Positions 51,282-60,997 are shown, counted from the stretch's first letter. The stretch is DNA of 64,000 nucleotides from Hyphomicrobium_A sp039933175 (GCA_039933175.1 JBDTOR010000001.1:34526-98525); one strand, 5' to 3'. The notes: generated by a model not told the origin, from the sequence alone. Program-made: numbers and translations.

Positions 51282-53105
51282 ATGAAGCGCCCGAGGCATA
51301 CGATGCGACGCTACTCGTGGACGCTCGCCATCGTGTGCTTCCTCGTCATCCTCCTGGCCGCGCCGCTGCTGATCAACGATCGCTACAACCGCATTGCGCT
51401 GCAGAGCGGCGCCGTCTTCGCGGCCTCGACCAACAGCTACAGCCTCAGCTCGCCCGTCCGCCTGATGACGGGGCCGACCATCGACCTTGAAGGCGGCACG
51501 CTGTCCGTCCCGCCGAGCCGCACCGGCCTTGCCCGCGGCGGCCAGATGATCGCCATGCTCATCACCGGCAACGGCCCGCAGATGACGCTCGACAAGGCGG
51601 TCTTCACCGCCGACTTCTCGACCCGCGAGCCGACCTTCTCGCAGGATCTGCGTGCCGGTGACGTCGCGCCGCTGGTCCAGGCGTTGCAGAGAATGCAATT
51701 CGACGGGCTCGTGGTGCGTGACAGCAGCTTCCGCATCAAGATGTCGGACGGCGAGATCGTCGAGCTGGAGAATGTCAACGCGACCATCTCATCGAAGCCG
51801 GGCGGCGCCGTGCATTGCGCCGGCGCTTTCGATTTCCGCGGCGAGAAGATCGCCTTCGATACGACGCTCGGCGCCAGCCTCGATGCACACGGCATGTCGC
51901 GCCCGGTCAATGCGTCCTTCTCCGGCGCACCGCTCAATGGAACGATCGAAGGCAGCCTGATGCTGGGTGAGAATCCGCAGCTGCTGTCGCCGCAGACCGA
52001 GATCGCCTCGACCGACCTGCGTGCCACCGCGCGCTGGCTGGGCGTGCATTGGCCGGCGGGTCGCGGCTTCGGCGCCTTCCACGCCAAGGGTCAGTTGGAA
52101 TGGGCCGAGCGCACGCTCGCGTTCCAGAACGCGCTTGTGGAAATCGACGAGAACGATGCCACGGGCACGTTGTCGATAAATTTCATCGGCGCCCGGCCGG
52201 CCATCGAAGGGACGCTGGGTTTCAAGGCTCTCAACCTGATACCCTACCTGAGCAGCGCCGAGCCGAAGGCCGAGAGCGTCAGCCTGCTGACGACGGTGAC
52301 CGGAGCCAGTGGTCTCGAGTTTCCGCTGATCCAGGCCATTGATGCCGACCTGCGCATCTCTTCCGATAGCGTCAACCTGCCGGCCCTCACCATCGGCCGC
52401 AGCGCCGCGACCGTGTCGCTGCGCGGCGGCAAGATGCTCGCCGACATCGCCGAACTCGAGGTCGACGACGGCACGCGCGGCGGCGGCCAGATCCGCATCG
52501 ACATGAGCGGCGCCAACCCGAGCTACGGCGTGCAGGCAAAATTCGAGGCAGCCGACATCGGCCGCTCGGTGCAGGCGGTGTTCGGTCACCCGACAATACA
52601 GGGTCGCGGACTAGTCACGGTCGACCTGACGGCCACCGGCAACACCGGCGAGAGCCTGCTGCGTTCGCTCGACGGCAAGATGAGCGTGAGCCTCGCCGAG
52701 GGCGGCCGCGTGGGCCTCGACATCAACGAGCTGGCAGCAACCGGGAACGAGCAAGGCGGCGACACCTGGCAGGACGTCAGCACGCACGCCATTGCCATCG
52801 ACAAGCTCGATGCGCGTTTCATCGTCGATGACGGCGTGCTGCGCACGCAATCGGCGGAGGCGCTATCGGGAGACCGCGCCCTCAAGGCGGAGGGCACGAT
52901 AAGCCTGATCGAACATCGCCTCGACATGGAGCTGGCGGTCGGCGACGTGACCCTTGAAACGCTCGACAGCGCCGACCTTCCCGCCAAGGTTGGCGCGCTG
53001 AATCTGAAGAAGCGCGAGATCATCAACGTTCACGGCCCGTGGTCGGCACCCGCGATAAGCGCCGGCGCCGTTCGCGATGATCCGCGCCAGTTCGGACCCC
53101 GATAA
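51282..53105 (+). CDS. AsmA-family protein
   Basis: A 607-residue protein with one N-terminal membrane helix (about 13-32) and a long periplasmic beta-strand-rich body. The C-terminal part has the AsmA signature: GRGLVTVDLTATGNTGESLLRSLDGKMSVSLAEGG, then AEALSGDRALKAEGTISLIEHRLDMEL. AsmA-like proteins are thought to form bridge-like lipid conduits between the membranes. The start ATG 51282 follows AGGGG. Convergent with glpD, 14 bases apart. Confidence 0.88.
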   Translation: MKRPRHTMRRYSWTLAIVCFLVILLAAPLLINDRYNRIALQSGAVFAASTNSYSLSSPVRLMTGPTIDLEGGTLSVPPSRTGLARGGQMIAMLITGNGPQMTLDKAVFTADFSTREPTFSQDLRAGDVAPLVQALQRMQFDGLVVRDSSFRIKMSDGEIVELENVNATISSKPGGAVHCAGAFDFRGEKIAFDTTLGASLDAHGMSRPVNASFSGAPLNGTIEGSLMLGENPQLLSPQTEIASTDLRATARWLGVHWPAGRGFGAFHAKGQLEWAERTLAFQNALVEIDENDATGTLSINFIGARPAIEGTLGFKALNLIPYLSSAEPKAESVSLLTTVTGASGLEFPLIQAIDADLRISSDSVNLPALTIGRSAATVSLRGGKMLADIAELEVDDGTRGGGQIRIDMSGANPSYGVQAKFEAADIGRSVQAVFGHPTIQGRGLVTVDLTATGNTGESLLRSLDGKMSVSLAEGGRVGLDINELAATGNEQGGDTWQDVSTHAIAIDKLDARFIVDDGVLRTQSAEALSGDRALKAEGTISLIEHRLDMELAVGDVTLETLDSADLPAKVGALNLKKREIINVHGPWSAPAISAGAVRDDPRQFGPR

Positions 53106-53119
53106 CGACGCGGCACCGC

Positions 53120-54604
53120 TCAGAGCAGGCGAGAAATCCGGTCCGCCGCAGCGACGCGCGCTTCGGCTGGAATGTGCAGACCGCACTTGGTCCGCCGCCA
53201 GAGGACGTCTTCCGGCTCCCGCGCCCATTCGTTATCGCGAAGGTAGACGACCTCGCGTTCCGTCAGGCCGCCACCGAGTTGTTCACCGAGGTCGCCGGGC
53301 TTTTCCGCCTCGCCCAGCACATCATCCACCATCGTGCCGTAGCGGCGCGCCAGGCGCCCGAGGAACGCCGCTTCGAAACCGCGTTGGCGCCGGCACAGGC
53401 TCTTGATGAAGCCCTCCAGGCCGGCTTCGCCGAGGTCGCCGCCGGGCAGTGGGCTCGATGCGGTCCACGGCCGCCCCATGCCGGGAAAGTACGGCGCGAG
53501 CTTCCCCAGCGCCGCTTCGGCCAGCCGGCGATAGGTGGTCAGCTTGCCGCCGAGCACGGTGAGCAGCGGGGCGCCGCCTTCCTCGCTCACCTCGAAGCGA
53601 TAGTCGCGCGTCACCGACGAAGCCTTGGCGCCGCTGTCGTCATCGTAGAGCGGGCGCACCCCGGCATAACTCCACACGATGTCATCGCGCTCCGGCGGGC
53701 TGGCGAAGAACTGCCGCGCGAGGGCAAGGAGGTATTCCTCCTCCTCGCCGCTGATCGCCGCGCCGCCGGGGTCGCCGTCATAGGCGATCTCGGTGGTGCC
53801 GATGAGCGTGAAGCGCTCCTCGTAGGGGATGGCAAAAACGACGCGACCGTCGGCGCTCTGACATAGGTAGGCGTCATTGGCACCGGTGATGCGCGGCACG
53901 ACGATGTGGCTGCCTTTGACGAGGCGGACGTTGGCTGCTGGCCTGGGAGCACCGACGTCCCCACCCACGTTGCGCACCCACGGCCCCGCTGCGTTGATCA
54001 GGACACGCGCGCGAACTTCGCCGACCATGCCGTCGCGAGACGTCTGGATGCGCCACTCACCGCCCTCAGCGCGCGCCGAGACAAGCCGCATGCGCGTCTC
54101 GATAGAGGCGCCGCGTTGCGCCGCCGCCCTGGCGTTGAGCACGACGAGCCGCGCATCGTCGACGCGGCAGTCGTAGTAGGCAAAGCCCTGCGTCAGCTCG
54201 CGGCGCAGCGCGTGGCCGGCGTGATCGCGCCGCAAATCGATCGATTGCGATCCGGGGATACGCTGCCGGGCGCCAAGGTTGTCATAGAGAAACAGGCCGG
54301 CACGCAACAGCAGCCCCGACCGGGCGCCCGGCACCTGCGGCAGCACGAAGCGTTGCGGCCAGATGATATGGCCGGCGTTGGCCAGCAGCACCTCGCGCTC
54401 TTGCAGCGCCTCGCGCACGAGCCTGAATTCGTAGTTCTCGAGATAGCGCAGACCGCCGTGGATGAGCTTGGAACTCGCCGACGACGTGGCGCCGCCCAGA
54501 TCTCCCTTTTCAAGCAGCAGCACGGAAAGCCCGCGGCCCGCGGCATCGGCCGCGATGCCGGCGCCGTTGATGCCGCCGCCGGCAACGACGAGGTCGTAGG
54601 TCAT
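53120..54604 (-). CDS. glpD: Glycerol-3-phosphate dehydrogenase (FAD)
   Basis: GlpD oxidises sn-glycerol-3-phosphate to dihydroxyacetone phosphate at the membrane, passing electrons to quinone. The 494-residue protein has the N-terminal FAD motif VAGGGINGAGIA (about 6-17), GGATSSASSKLIHGGLRYLE (active-site region), and the C-terminal DAO domain with RRTKCGLH. No glycerol kinase or transporter gene is nearby. ATG 54604. Confidence 0.95.
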   Translation of the reverse strand: MTYDLVVAGGGINGAGIAADAAGRGLSVLLLEKGDLGGATSSASSKLIHGGLRYLENYEFRLVREALQEREVLLANAGHIIWPQRFVLPQVPGARSGLLLRAGLFLYDNLGARQRIPGSQSIDLRRDHAGHALRRELTQGFAYYDCRVDDARLVVLNARAAAQRGASIETRMRLVSARAEGGEWRIQTSRDGMVGEVRARVLINAAGPWVRNVGGDVGAPRPAANVRLVKGSHIVVPRITGANDAYLCQSADGRVVFAIPYEERFTLIGTTEIAYDGDPGGAAISGEEEEYLLALARQFFASPPERDDIVWSYAGVRPLYDDDSGAKASSVTRDYRFEVSEEGGAPLLTVLGGKLTTYRRLAEAALGKLAPYFPGMGRPWTASSPLPGGDLGEAGLEGFIKSLCRRQRGFEAAFLGRLARRYGTMVDDVLGEAEKPGDLGEQLGGGLTEREVVYLRDNEWAREPEDVLWRRTKCGLHIPAEARVAAADRISRLL

Positions 54605-54629
54605 GGCGGCGAGCCTAGCATGCGAGGGC

Positions 54630-56540
54630 TTACGGCACGGTTTCCGCCGGGCGCGGCGCCGGCGTGATCAGCGACACCACAAGAAGCGCAACGAAGCCGA
54701 CCGGCAGCGCCAGCAGCGCCACAGCTAGCCCGTCGACGCCCCACCAATTGGCGTTGTCGCGCGCCTGCGCCTGCAGCGCTGCCCAGGCGGATTCCTTGTC
54801 GGCACCCGCTGCGGCGGCGATCCAGACATGCTTCAAATCGGTGAAGGAGGCCAACCCCTCGCCACCGGCGTTCGACAGTGCAGCGGTCCATTCATAGAAC
54901 GGGACCGCGAAATAGCGCGTGCCGATGAGGTAGACCAACGCCACGGCTAGCCCGGCGAACATCGCCGCCGCGGCGCCGTATGTGTTGGCGCGTCTCCACC
55001 AAAGCGCGGCAAACAACGCCGGGAATAGACCGGCAGCGGCGATGACGAAAGCGTAGGCCGCCGCGTCGAGGATACTGAGTGGCCGGACAAATGCCCCGGC
55101 AGTCGCCGCCGCCACCGCCAGAGCGGCAATCGCATACGAAGCAAGGCGCGAATTGCGCCCCTCCCCACCGGCGGCGTTCGGCGGACTGTCATGTCCGAGC
55201 GCGCGCACGATGGCACTGAGTGGGCCGTTGGCGGTCGCGATGGCGACGGCGAGGACCGCAGCGGCGAGCAGCCCAAGAACGAAGCGGTCGAGCCCGGCCA
55301 TGTCCGGCAGCGCCAGCATGATCATGTCGGGACTTAGCGTAATGTCTTGCAGGCGGAGCCCCTGGGCGGTCTCCGGCAACGCTGCGCACGCATCGGCCGC
55401 CGCTGCGGCATTGGTCGCCGCGCTACCGCAGATCTCAACCAGCCCCAGCTTGCCGTAAACAAACATCCACCCCGGCAGATCGGCGATCGGCGTGCGGTCG
55501 GCCAGCAGTTGGATGAAGGATAGCTTGGCGTATGCGGCAACGGCGGGCATCAGCGTCAGCAGAAGCACGACGGAGCCGAGCCCCCACAGAGCCGCGTGGC
55601 GTGCGTGCCGCGCCGATACGGTCGCCAACTGCGCCGGCAGCATGCTGGGCAGGGCCGCGACACCGGCTGCGAGGCCGAGAACGACGCCGAGGAAATTCAC
55701 CGGAGTGAGGGCGAGGAATGCCGTAAGCATCGGCCGCATGACGGCGGGGTCGGCGAGGTCCTGCTCGATGAGCTTCTCCTCGAGGCCTTGGACCTGCCAC
55801 AGCGCATTGGCGTAAGCGAGCTCCGGCACCGGCAGGTCGTACCACCGCGCCGACAGCACCACGAGCGGCACGAGGATCGCCACAAGCATGATGGGAAACA
55901 GCACGCCGTTGACCCAGGCCGCGCCGCTAAGACCGCGAACGATGAAGCAGGCGAGCACCGCACACGCAGCGATACCGGCGGCGGTGGCGAAATCGATGTC
56001 GAGCAGACGCGCGCCGACCAAGCCGGCGGCCATCAGCTCGGCCATGAGCAGCAGCAGCATCGAGACGACGATAGTGAGCGCGCACAGGGCGCCGGTCATC
56101 CGGCCGGGATAACGGGCGGCAAAGAACCCCGATAGCGAATGCGCGCCGCTACTCGCGAGCCGCGGCGCCACGACCAGCTGCAACAGAAGGCAGCCGGCAC
56201 CGAGGCCGATGGCGAAGGACAGGCCGTCGTGCCCCCAGGCGAAGATCGCTCCGGCAAGCGCCAGGAAAAACGCGGCCGATACCGTATCGGTGGCGATCGC
56301 CAGGCCGCCGAACAGCGGGGAAACGCTGCTCCCCGGGCGCATGCCGGCACCTACTGCCAAGGCGGCGGCAATGGCGATGCCGAGTGCCCAATAACAACCG
56401 TCGACGAGGGTTGCGGATGCCCCAAGGCGAACCAGCACCGACTGGCCGGCAATACCGAATACGACAATGAGAGCGATGGCGGCGAGCGCCAGACCAGCCC
56501 GAGACCGCGCCGGCGACGTGCTGTTGGCATCGACAGTCAT
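54630..56540 (-). CDS. Sodium:solute symporter (VC_2705 type)
   Basis: A 636-residue SSS-family transporter with about 13 helices. The pairing with a DUF4212 small protein immediately upstream and the internal sequence SSGAHSLSGFFAARYPGRMTGAL mark the VC_2705-type group, related to acetate permease ActP. A hydrophilic C-terminal insertion near 550-590 precedes the last helix. Monocarboxylates such as acetate are plausible substrates, but not shown. The start lies 1 base after the DUF4212 stop. Confidence 0.9.
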   Translation of the reverse strand: MTVDANSTSPARSRAGLALAAIALIVVFGIAGQSVLVRLGASATLVDGCYWALGIAIAAALAVGAGMRPGSSVSPLFGGLAIATDTVSAAFFLALAGAIFAWGHDGLSFAIGLGAGCLLLQLVVAPRLASSGAHSLSGFFAARYPGRMTGALCALTIVVSMLLLLMAELMAAGLVGARLLDIDFATAAGIAACAVLACFIVRGLSGAAWVNGVLFPIMLVAILVPLVVLSARWYDLPVPELAYANALWQVQGLEEKLIEQDLADPAVMRPMLTAFLALTPVNFLGVVLGLAAGVAALPSMLPAQLATVSARHARHAALWGLGSVVLLLTLMPAVAAYAKLSFIQLLADRTPIADLPGWMFVYGKLGLVEICGSAATNAAAAADACAALPETAQGLRLQDITLSPDMIMLALPDMAGLDRFVLGLLAAAVLAVAIATANGPLSAIVRALGHDSPPNAAGGEGRNSRLASYAIAALAVAAATAGAFVRPLSILDAAAYAFVIAAAGLFPALFAALWWRRANTYGAAAAMFAGLAVALVYLIGTRYFAVPFYEWTAALSNAGGEGLASFTDLKHVWIAAAAGADKESAWAALQAQARDNANWWGVDGLAVALLALPVGFVALLVVSLITPAPRPAETVP

Positions 56541-56541
56541 G

Positions 56542-56796
56542 TCAGCCGTCCGCCGCGCGGCGGGCGTCGCGACGATCCTGCCATCGCGCCGAAGAAACGC
56601 CGATGATCACAAAAGCGATGAGCACGCCTTGCGCAGCCATGAAGTAGCCGAGCGGAAAGGCGAATATGTCGACGAGATTAAGTGCCTGCACGAAACTCGG
56701 GACGACGAAGGCGAACAGCGCCCAGAGCAGCAGCGCTACGACCGGCAACCGCCCGGCCGACCGCGTCTCATGCGATGCTTGCGCATTCCCCCCCAA
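56542..56796 (-). CDS. DUF4212 small subunit of sodium:solute symporter
   Basis: The C-terminal 65 residues hold two hydrophobic helices (LLLWALFAFVVPSFV and the stretch FPLGYFMAAQGVLIAFVIIG) with the conserved DUF4212 pattern, a partner of VC_2705-type symporters. The start is unclear. I give a TTG (56796) with GGGG upstream, for 84 residues; an ATG at 56964 gives 140 residues with an unconserved Cys/Arg-rich N-terminus. A run of seven G residues next to the start makes a frameshift or phase change possible. Confidence 0.65.
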   Translation of the reverse strand: MGGNAQASHETRSAGRLPVVALLLWALFAFVVPSFVQALNLVDIFAFPLGYFMAAQGVLIAFVIIGVSSARWQDRRDARRAADG

Positions 56797-57155
56797 CGAA
56801 ATCCCCGTTCTGCTGGCCACGAGCACGGCGGCGCGCAACGCCTCGGCACGTCGGCGACGTTCGCCGGGCTTTGCGACAGCCTCGTGGCAGCAACAGCTCG
56901 CACATCCGCGATGCACAGGGAAGGGAAGCTGGAACGCAAAAGGCGGGGCGACGCGCTCACGCATCCCCCCGCCTTGGGATCTTCTCCCTAGACTTGGACC
57001 TTATTGGATTCTTCTAGGCCGACAGAGTGGTCCAACGAGTCGTCGGCCAGGCACCATGGTCGAGCACACGGGATGCGTCAAGTTGTTCTGAACAGCCAAA
57101 TTTCTGATGCAGTGCAGCGATTTGCAAGTTTCGCTCAACGTGCGGCGACGAACCT
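56797..57155. other. Non-coding gap between TPR and symporter genes
   Basis: About 360 bases (less if the DUF4212 gene starts at 56964) without a supportable gene. It would contain the promoter of the symporter pair. No terminator hairpin with a T run was seen. Confidence 0.35.
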
Positions 57156-57797
57156 TCAGGACAGTTCCGGGCGGCATTCCGAGTCGGACGGCAGCGGGTC
57201 GCATTGGCGATTGCCGGTGCATGTACGCATGGCCTGCGCCAAGGTCGACGAATAGATCCCATCGACGGCGCCGTAATAGAGCCCCTGCGCGCGAAGCCCG
57301 CATTGATACATCTTCACGATGGGTTCGCCGCCGGCGCGCATGGCGAGGTCGTAGTCGGCAAATGCCGCGTGTGCGTCGCCGAGTGATTGGCGGATGTGCG
57401 CCCGGGTATCGAGCGCATATGGGCTGCCCGGGGTGAGCGCCAGCGCCTTTTCTACGTCCGGCGTGCCGTCGGCGGGGCGCCCGAGCTTGAAGTAGGCCCA
57501 GGCGCGGTTATTCAGCGCCAAGGGAAAGTCCGGCTTGATCTTCAGCGCCGCGTCGTAGTCGGACAAGGCCTTGTCGAAGACGCCGAGCAGTGAGTAGGCG
57601 AGTGCGCGCATGCCGTACGCGAGGCTGCGTTGGTCGTCTGGAAGGTCCGGGCTGTCGATCAAGGCCGAGCAGCCGCTGATGCGGCGCTCGTTGTCCTCGC
57701 TGAGGCAATCGAGCGTCGGGTCGTCGACCGTTGCCAGGGCAGCCGCACCGAATGCAAACACGGCGGCGATGGCGGCAATGATCCTGGCGTAGGGCAT
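57156..57797 (-). CDS. Secreted TPR-repeat protein
   Basis: A 213-residue protein with a signal peptide (about 1-22). It has three TPR units, the clearest being FDKALSDYDAALKIKPDFPLALNNRAWAYFKLGR and then VEKALALTPGSPYALDTRAHIRQSLG. A C-terminal region with four cysteines follows (YQCGLRAQG, MRTCTGNRQCDPLPSDSEC). TPRs act as protein-binding scaffolds, here in the periplasm. Divergent from coaBC. Confidence 0.85.
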   Translation of the reverse strand: MPYARIIAAIAAVFAFGAAALATVDDPTLDCLSEDNERRISGCSALIDSPDLPDDQRSLAYGMRALAYSLLGVFDKALSDYDAALKIKPDFPLALNNRAWAYFKLGRPADGTPDVEKALALTPGSPYALDTRAHIRQSLGDAHAAFADYDLAMRAGGEPIVKMYQCGLRAQGLYYGAVDGIYSSTLAQAMRTCTGNRQCDPLPSDSECRPELS

Positions 57798-57984
57798 TTG
57801 TGCTTCCCTGTGGCGGCGCAGAAGCTATCTGGGCCTTTGAAAGCATGGAAACCAGGGCCTTATAGAGGCAAAGCGAGACCGGTGAGCCGGGCGCATAGCC
57901 GCGCCCTGGCGATCGCACCGCTTAACCCCTTGCGGCCGGCGGTTGTGCTAGTTTGCCGGCAGCCAAGACCATCGAGCGTCCCAC

Positions 57985-59229
57985 GTGAAACAACAGCGTA
58001 TCCTGCTTCTGATCGGCGGCGGCATCGCCGCCTACAAGTGCCTCGACCTGATCCGCCGTCTGCGCGAAGCCGGCGCCTCGGTGCGGGCCGTGATGACGCG
58101 CGCCGCAACGCAGTTCGTGACACCGCTGTCGGTCGGCGCGCTGACCTCGGACCGCGTATTCACCGACCTGTTCGACCTCAACGACGAGCAGGAGATCGGC
58201 CACATCCGGTTGTCGCGCGAGGCCGACCTGCTGATCGTGGCGCCGGCGACGGCGGACTTGCTCGCCAAGATGGCCGGCGGTCACGCCGACGACCTCGCCT
58301 CCACCGTGCTGATGGCGACCGACAAGCCGGTGCTCGTGGCACCGGCGATGAACCCGCGCATGTGGCTGCACCCGGCGACACAGCGCAATGTCGCGCAGCT
58401 GCAGGCGGACGGTATCCGCTTCGTCGGCCCGAACGTCGGCGAGATGGCAGAGCGCGACGAGGCGGGCCCCGGGCGGCTTGCCGAGGTCGCGGAGATCATG
58501 GCGGCGGCGGATAAGATCCTCGCCGAGCGGCGCGAAGTTCCCGCAGCGCGTCTGGTCGGACGCCCGCTCGCCGGGCGCCACGTGCTCATCACCAGCGGGC
58601 CAACACACGAACCGATCGATCCGGTGCGCTACATCGCCAACCGTTCATCCGGCAAGCAGGGCCACGCGATCGCGCGGGCCGCTGCGGTACTCGGCGCGCG
58701 TGTGACGCTGATCAGCGGACCGGTTTCGCTTCCCGATCCTGCGGGCGCCGACGTCGTCCGCGTCGAGACGGCCGAGGAGATGCTGCGTGCGGTGCAAACG
58801 AGCCTGCCGGCCGATATCGCGGTGTTCGCGGCGGCGGTGGCGGACTGGCGCTCGGCATCGGCGCCGCGCGACAAGATCAAGAAGTCGGGCGACAAGCCGA
58901 GCCTCGACCTCGTCGAGAACCCGGACATCCTGGCGAGCGTCGGCAAGGCGCGCGCCGGGCGGCCTGCACTGGTCATCGGCTTTGCCGCCGAGACCGGCAA
59001 CCTGACGAGCGAAGCGGCGAAGAAGCGCAAGTCGAAGGGCGCCGACTGGATCGTCGCCAACGACGTGTCGCCGGCGCGCGGCGTCTTCGGCGGCGACGGC
59101 AACACCGTGCACCTCGTCACGGCCGACGGCAGCGAGGACTGGCCCGCGTTGAGCAAGGACGAGGTGGCGCGGCGCCTGATGCAGCGCGCAGCCGAGTATT
59201 TGCGGCGCGGCGCGGCGGCAGCCGAATGA
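57985..59229 (+). CDS. coaBC: Bifunctional phosphopantothenoylcysteine decarboxylase/synthetase
   Basis: CoaBC joins cysteine to 4'-phosphopantothenate (CoaB, C-terminal) and decarboxylates the product (CoaC, N-terminal, FMN), two steps of coenzyme A synthesis. The 414-residue protein has the flavin-site GGGIAAYK (11-18), the active-site His73, PAMNPRMW (120-127), and CoaB's NRSSGKQG. In the CoaC lid, where E. coli has ACGD-x-GPGR with catalytic Cys158, this protein reads GEMAERDEAGPGR (152-164), with no cysteine. GTG start 57985. dut overlaps its end by four bases. Confidence 0.95.
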   Translation: MKQQRILLLIGGGIAAYKCLDLIRRLREAGASVRAVMTRAATQFVTPLSVGALTSDRVFTDLFDLNDEQEIGHIRLSREADLLIVAPATADLLAKMAGGHADDLASTVLMATDKPVLVAPAMNPRMWLHPATQRNVAQLQADGIRFVGPNVGEMAERDEAGPGRLAEVAEIMAAADKILAERREVPAARLVGRPLAGRHVLITSGPTHEPIDPVRYIANRSSGKQGHAIARAAAVLGARVTLISGPVSLPDPAGADVVRVETAEEMLRAVQTSLPADIAVFAAAVADWRSASAPRDKIKKSGDKPSLDLVENPDILASVGKARAGRPALVIGFAAETGNLTSEAAKKRKSKGADWIVANDVSPARGVFGGDGNTVHLVTADGSEDWPALSKDEVARRLMQRAAEYLRRGAAAAE

Positions 59230-59825
59230 CGAAGAAGCGTCCGCCGGACAAATCCGCAAGCGTGCGCGTGAAGGTCGTGCGGCTGGCGCATGGCTCGGGG
59301 TTGCCGCTGCCCGCATACCAGACACCGGGGGCCGCCGGGCTCGACCTGCTGGCGGCGCTCGACATACAGCGCCCGATGACCCTGGCGCCTGGCGCACGGG
59401 CATTGGTGCCGACGGGGCTGATCATCGAGCTTCCGGCCGGCTACGAGGCGCAGGTGCGCCCGCGCTCGGGCCTCGCGCTCAAGAGCGGCGTCACCGTGCT
59501 CAACAGCCCGGGAACGATCGACAGCGATTATCGCGGCGAGGTATGCGTCATTCTCGCCAACCTCGGCCAAGCTGCGTTCGAGATCCGCCGCGGCGAACGC
59601 ATCGCGCAGCTCGTCGTCAGCCCGGTAGCTCAGGCGTTGCTCGTCGAAACGACGGCCGTTTCCGACACCACGCGCGGCGCCGGCGGGTTCGGTTCGACCG
59701 GAAAAACGGCGCCCAATGAAAACGCCCGATCCCGCAAATCCGCCCCGCCAAAGAAATCCATCCCAACGCCCGCACCGGCGGCAAAAAAAGCGCGTTCAGT
59801 AAAGGCGCCCGCCCGCAAACGTTGA
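59226..59825 (+). CDS. dut: dUTP diphosphatase with basic C-terminal tail
   Basis: Dut hydrolyses dUTP to dUMP. The core has all five motifs: GAAGLDLLA, VRPRSGLAL, GTIDSDYRGEV, RGERIAQLV and the mobile arm RGAGGFGSTGK (ending near residue 160). The 199-residue protein continues with about 40 extra residues rich in Lys, Ala and Pro (PPKKS, AAKKARS, APARKR), unusual for a protein that normally stops after the arm. The coaBC-dut overlap (ATGA) is a conserved pairing. Confidence 0.95.
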   Translation: MTKKRPPDKSASVRVKVVRLAHGSGLPLPAYQTPGAAGLDLLAALDIQRPMTLAPGARALVPTGLIIELPAGYEAQVRPRSGLALKSGVTVLNSPGTIDSDYRGEVCVILANLGQAAFEIRRGERIAQLVVSPVAQALLVETTAVSDTTRGAGGFGSTGKTAPNENARSRKSAPPKKSIPTPAPAAKKARSVKAPARKR

Positions 59826-59942
59826 TCGAGGCGGCACCTTGACAGCAATCGGCTTTCGCTCAACGTGCGCTGGCAACGGCCGATCCCTGCATCGCCGCAA
59901 CGACGATTCCTACCCGACAGCATGTCCACGAGGCACCCCGCG

Positions 59943-60944
59943 ATGACTGACCTTCCGCCCATCAAAACGCTCGCCGCCACCAAGTCGTGGGGCCGTGGCC
60001 GCGTCTACGATTCCATCGCCGAGACCATCGGTCATACGCCGCTCGTCCGTCTGTCGAAGATCACCGCTGCTGCCAAGGTGCGCGCCGACATTCTGCTGAA
60101 GCTGGAATTCTTCAACCCGCTGTCGTCGGTCAAGGATCGCATCGGAGTCGCCATGATCGACACGCTGGAAGCGCAGGGCCGCATCACGCCCGGCCGCACG
60201 GTGCTGATCGAGCCAACTTCGGGCAACACCGGCATCGGCCTCGCCTTCGTCGCCGCCGCGCGCGGCTATCGGCTGATCCTCGTCATGCCCGAGACGATGT
60301 CCATCGAGCGGCGCAAGATCCTCACCCATCTGGGCGCCGAGCTGGAGCTGACGCCCGGTCCCGGCGGCATGCCAGCCGCGGTCGAGCGCGCCAACGAGCT
60401 CGCCAAGACCATCCCCGGCTCGGTCATTCCCGGGCAGTTCGACAACCCCGCCAACCCGCTGGTGCATGAATTGACCACGGCGGAAGAGATCTGGAACGAT
60501 ACCGGCGGCAAGGTCGACGCCATCGTCATCGGCGTCGGCACTGGCGGCACGCTGACCGGCGTGGCGCGCGCGCTGAAACCGCGCAAGCCCGATCTCAAGA
60601 TCATCGCCGTCGAGCCGACCACCAGCCCCGTGCTGTCCGGCAAGCCGCGCGGCCCGCACAAGATTCAGGGCATCGGCGCCGGCTTCATTCCTTCAATCCT
60701 CGACACCGGATTGATTGACGAAATCGTCACCGTGTCGAGCGAGCAGGCGTTCGAAGTCTCGCGTCTCGTCGCCAAGGTGGAAGGCATTCCCGGCGGCATC
60801 TCGACGGGAGCCAACGTCGCTGCCGCGCTATCGATTGGCGAGCGGCCCGAGTATGCCGGCAAGACGATCGTCACGTTCGCGCCGTCATCGGCCGAGCGGT
60901 ATTACACGAGCGATCTTTTCCTCGACCCCAGCAAGCCGACGTAA
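59943..60944 (+). CDS. cysK: Cysteine synthase A
   Basis: CysK makes cysteine from O-acetylserine and sulfide with PLP. The 333-residue protein shows NPLSSVKDRIG with the Schiff-base lysine, the substrate loop EPTSGNTGIGLAF, and the phosphate cradle GVGTGGTLTG. ATG 59943 is chosen; an ATG at 59922 would add seven residues. It lies about 115 bases after dut and ends at a strong terminator. Confidence 0.95.
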   Translation: MTDLPPIKTLAATKSWGRGRVYDSIAETIGHTPLVRLSKITAAAKVRADILLKLEFFNPLSSVKDRIGVAMIDTLEAQGRITPGRTVLIEPTSGNTGIGLAFVAAARGYRLILVMPETMSIERRKILTHLGAELELTPGPGGMPAAVERANELAKTIPGSVIPGQFDNPANPLVHELTTAEEIWNDTGGKVDAIVIGVGTGGTLTGVARALKPRKPDLKIIAVEPTTSPVLSGKPRGPHKIQGIGAGFIPSILDTGLIDEIVTVSSEQAFEVSRLVAKVEGIPGGISTGANVAAALSIGERPEYAGKTIVTFAPSSAERYYTSDLFLDPSKPT

Positions 60945-60966
60945 GCCGACGTAACGGCGACGAGAG

Positions 60967-60997
60967 GGCCCGGGGTCTTGTCACCTCGGGCCTTTTT
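60967..60997 (+). terminator. Rho-independent terminator after cysK
   Basis: A 9-bp GC stem with one G-U pair (60967-60975 with 60984-60992), an eight-base loop and five T residues lie 22 bases after the cysK stop. Confidence 0.9.
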
